DNA from: Actinomycetes bacterium
GTDB lineage: Bacteria > Actinomycetota > Actinomycetes > Actinomycetales > Cellulomonadaceae
Direction: 5' to 3'
DNA: 7,807 nucleotides
NCBI GenBank assembly: GCA_023412515.1
Contig: JAEYNO010000084.1
Location: 1-7,807, forward strand
Shown here: in pieces, positions 6,292-7,807 of the stretch
How the letters are laid out: each line of letters begins with the position of its first letter
Numbering within the stretch: position 1 is the first letter of the stretch
Notes under the pieces: model-generated
The model's input: the letters and a program-made list of their open reading frames with translations, nothing else
Told to the model about the DNA's origin: nothing
Databases searched by the model: none
Program-made: the position numbers and the translations under genes

Positions 6292-6855
6292 TCACTTCTT
6301 CGTCAGGTGGATCAAGCCGGTGCCCGTCTTCCACGACGAGTTGGACACGTAGCTGCCCCACTCCCTCGACGTGGTGGTCCCCGACTGCGGGTCCACGTAC
6401 GAGACGCCGTAGGAGTACCCGGTGTCGTAGTAGCCCCGGATGACATGAGCGTGCCCGCCACCGCCGGACCAGATGATCGAGCTGTACACGGGGCGGCTCG
6501 AGTTCATCTCGCCGACGACGGTCCCCCAGTCGAGCTGGCGCTCGACACCAGGGTTCACCCCGTTCTTCGACAGAGCGTTCATCACGTTCGATTTCGCCCC
6601 CGTCACGTTGGCGCACGCGGACGTGCCCTTGCCGTTCTTCACCAGCGTGCACTGGGGGACGACCTTGCCTGTCTGAAACTTCACGATCATCTTCGATGCC
6701 GCCGCCCAGCACCAGTTGGACTTCTCCTGCGCGTACGGCGTGACGCTCAGCACCTTCTCGGCACCGTGCGCAACACCTGGACCGATCAACACCAGACCCA
6801 CGGCCACAGCAACCACCGAGAGCAGCGTGCGGATCGAAGAACTTCGCTTTCTCAC
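6292..6855 (-). CDS. Secreted papain-fold cysteine peptidase (AvrRpt2/C39-like)
   Basis: 187 residues. A Sec signal peptide covers about 1-31 (MRKRSSSIR, then a hydrophobic run 11-28, cleavage near AHG/AEK). The mature domain starts at once with VTPYAQEKSNWCWAAASKMI (38-57), the hallmark of AvrRpt2-type papain-like peptidases: Q43 for the oxyanion hole and C49 as nucleophile. GGGGHAHVIRGYY (131-143) holds the catalytic His, probably H135 by its distance from GY, and YVDPQSG (153-159) holds D155. The C49-H135 spacing of 86 equals the C122-H208 spacing I recall for AvrRpt2. C69 and C81 could form a disulfide. At about 155 residues the mature enzyme is a bare catalytic domain with no propeptide. 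The GTG start at 6855 has GGAG five bases upstream. It lies between a lipoprotein gene and a membrane-anchored partner gene. Substrate unknown; export points to an envelope or extracellular target. Confidence 0.88.
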   Translation of the reverse strand: MRKRSSSIRTLLSVVAVAVGLVLIGPGVAHGAEKVLSVTPYAQEKSNWCWAAASKMIVKFQTGKVVPQCTLVKNGKGTSACANVTGAKSNVMNALSKNGVNPGVERQLDWGTVVGEMNSSRPVYSSIIWSGGGGHAHVIRGYYDTGYSYGVSYVDPQSGTTTSREWGSYVSNSSWKTGTGLIHLTKK

Positions 6856-6885
6856 TCTGGCTCCACTCCGACGAAGAGACCCGCG

Positions 6886-7377
6886 TCAGTCGACGAGGGG
6901 TTTGATCGCTGTCGCGTCGAAGAACGCCACGGGTACCGCCTCTGGCGCGCAGAAGTCGATAACACCGCCGACCTTGCTCACCGGCGCGTCCTCGTCGTCG
7001 AACGACAGCGCGCTGTCGTCGACGACAACCAGCGCCTCGACGCGCTCGCCCGTGCGCAGCGTCGACCCACCAGGTAGTTCGACGACGTAGGCCCCGGGCT
7101 CAGCCCGGTCCTCCGTCACACGAGTGCCCTCTGGCCACAACGGCACATGCTCGACGCCGTCCATTCGGATCGTCACGCACCCAGAAGGCGTGACCCCGAG
7201 TCGCGCCTTGATCCTCTCCGGCGCGGCCGTAAAGTGCGTGGCCATCTGCGCGTCTGAAAGGTCCGACACCTGGGCGTAGCCGACACCGTCTGCGGGCTGC
7301 GAGCACCCTGCGACGATCCACATCACGCCGATGCCGATAACCGCCACCGATGCAGGAATCCTTGACGTCGGCGTCAT
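6886..7377 (-). CDS. Small lipoprotein of unknown function
   Basis: 163 residues from the ATG at 7377. The signal sequence MTPTSRIPASVAVIGIGVMW ends in lipobox IVAGC with Cys25, so the mature protein is anchored to the outer face of the membrane. The rest is mostly short strands: GCVTIRMDGVEHVPLWPEGT (66-85), AYVVELPGGSTLRTGERVEA (96-115), an acidic stretch DDSALSFDDED (120-130) and VGGVIDFCAPEAVPVAFFDA (136-155). C67 and C143 could form a disulfide. The pattern GC-x-T-I...WPEGT is common in small actinobacterial lipoproteins but I cannot name a family. A GTG three codons upstream (7386) is possible, but a TACCGT element just before it favours a leaderless start at 7377. It is the first gene of a three-gene run; the peptidase start is 30 bases after its stop. 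Confidence 0.85.
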   Translation of the reverse strand: MTPTSRIPASVAVIGIGVMWIVAGCSQPADGVGYAQVSDLSDAQMATHFTAAPERIKARLGVTPSGCVTIRMDGVEHVPLWPEGTRVTEDRAEPGAYVVELPGGSTLRTGERVEALVVVDDSALSFDDEDAPVSKVGGVIDFCAPEAVPVAFFDATAIKPLVD

Positions 7378-7384
7378 GCTGGCC

Positions 7385-7390
7385 ACGGTA
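7385..7390 (-). promoter_or_regulatory. -10 element of the exported-protein operon
   Basis: TACCGT on the minus strand is seven bases before the ATG at 7377 and fits TANNNT, so transcription would begin at or next to the A of the ATG (leaderless mRNA). No good ribosome site precedes that ATG. No -35 match is seen 17-18 bases upstream, which keeps this tentative. Confidence 0.4.
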
Positions 7391-7535
7391 GCGGAGACCG
7401 CGGCTCGCGCGCGGGCGTTTTGGTCGTCGATTTCCGTGCGGCATAGTGCACAGAGCGAAGAGCCGTTTCAGCGCACGCGGCGGTGCCCCCAGCCGCTCGT
7501 CGTCGACCCCTGACTGGACGCACCGGCCGACCACG

Positions 7536-7568
7536 CGTGTCGTGCCCCGCCGCGTCGGGCACGACACG
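7536..7568. repeat. Perfect inverted repeat, 12-bp arms, between divergent genes
   Basis: Arms CGTGTCGTGCCC (7536-7547) and GGGCACGACACG (7557-7568) are perfect complements around a 9-base loop. It lies 22 bases before the GTG of the rightward membrane-protein gene and about 160 bases before the leftward lipoprotein start. It could be a factor-independent terminator without T-run, an operator, or an mRNA leader hairpin. No rightward gene is seen just upstream that would need a terminator. The rest of the gap 7391-7535 holds no supported gene. Confidence 0.7.
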
Positions 7569-7590
7569 GCCCGGGTGGCAAGGTGGTCGG

Positions 7591-7807
7591 GTGTCCAGAC
7601 GTCCTGCGCTTCCCTCGCACCCTCGCGCAGCGCGCCGCGGCGTCCGCCGCTCCCCCGCGGCGGTGCGCCGCGAGCTCGGGCAGCTCGCGTCGGGCGAGGC
7701 AGTGAGCGGGCTGCTGCTGCCGCCGCTGCTCGTGTGGTTCGCGCGCCCGCAGGCGGGCGACCTGGTGGTGCTGCTGCCCGCGGCGGGGGCGCTGGGCGTC
7801 GCGCTGC
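7591..7807 (+). CDS. N-terminus of an integral membrane protein (partial)
   Basis: The first 72 codons are visible and the frame runs open off the right edge. Start GTG at 7591, with AAGG about seven bases upstream. The N-terminus is strongly basic (many Arg in residues 3-27), then come hydrophobic segments at about 38-50 (SGLLLPPLLVWF) and 58-72 (LVVLLPAAGALGVAL), which look like the first two membrane helices. The basic start predicts a cytoplasmic N-terminus. Third codon positions are almost all G/C, unlike the three genes to its left and like the genes left of the tRNA. I do not recognise the family. Confidence 0.65.
   Translation, partial: MSRRPALPSHPRAARRGVRRSPAAVRRELGQLASGEAVSGLLLPPLLVWFARPQAGDLVVLLPAAGALGVAL

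Noticed and set aside
7420..7447. Weak plus-strand promoter TTGGTC-N16-CATAGT for the gene at 7591
   Set aside because: Both hexamers are poor and the leader would be about 140 bases long with the strong hairpin in it; not enough to list as a feature.

Overview
This 7.8 kb window comes from a very GC-rich Gram-positive, almost certainly an actinomycete. The evidence is near-total G/C at third codon positions, frequent GTG starts, an IdeR/DtxR-type iron box, an ArgRS with HIGG in place of HIGH, and the linked pair argS-lysA. A Cellulomonas-like member of the Micrococcales would fit, but that is inference from style. No single marker fixes the genus.

Left part (1-1358, minus strand): the start of a heme-uptake operon. 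A heme-binding lipoprotein (hmuT) is followed, with a 4-base GTGA overlap, by the first 23 codons of what should be the permease. Its promoter (TTGATA-N18-TAGGTT) contains a perfect 17-bp palindrome matching the IdeR/DtxR iron box and a second, degenerate box overlapping the likely start of transcription. The operon should therefore be off when iron is plentiful.

Middle (1359-4444, minus strand): argS (arginyl-tRNA synthetase) and lysA (diaminopimelate decarboxylase) form a translationally coupled pair, again with a GTGA overlap. A hairpin terminator lies just after lysA. Divergent from argS is a GntR/FCD regulator gene (4636-5289), followed on the same strand by tRNA-Arg(CCG) with encoded CCA and a strong hairpin terminator.

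Right part (5543-7377, minus strand): three small genes, all encoding exported products, apparently one operon. In transcription order they are a lipoprotein, a secreted papain-fold cysteine peptidase (AvrRpt2/C39-like, C49-H135-D155), and a protein with a signal peptide, an extracytoplasmic domain and one C-terminal membrane helix. Base composition is clearly lower here (57-65% G+C in two sampled 60-base stretches, against 85% in one sampled stretch of lysA). The operon sits beside the tRNA gene, so it looks like an acquired or fast-evolving cassette. It is the best candidate in the window for an undescribed system: an extracellular protease made with a membrane-tethered partner and a lipoprotein.

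The window ends in the start of a divergent integral-membrane protein gene (7591 onward, plus strand), preceded by a perfect 12-bp-stem hairpin.
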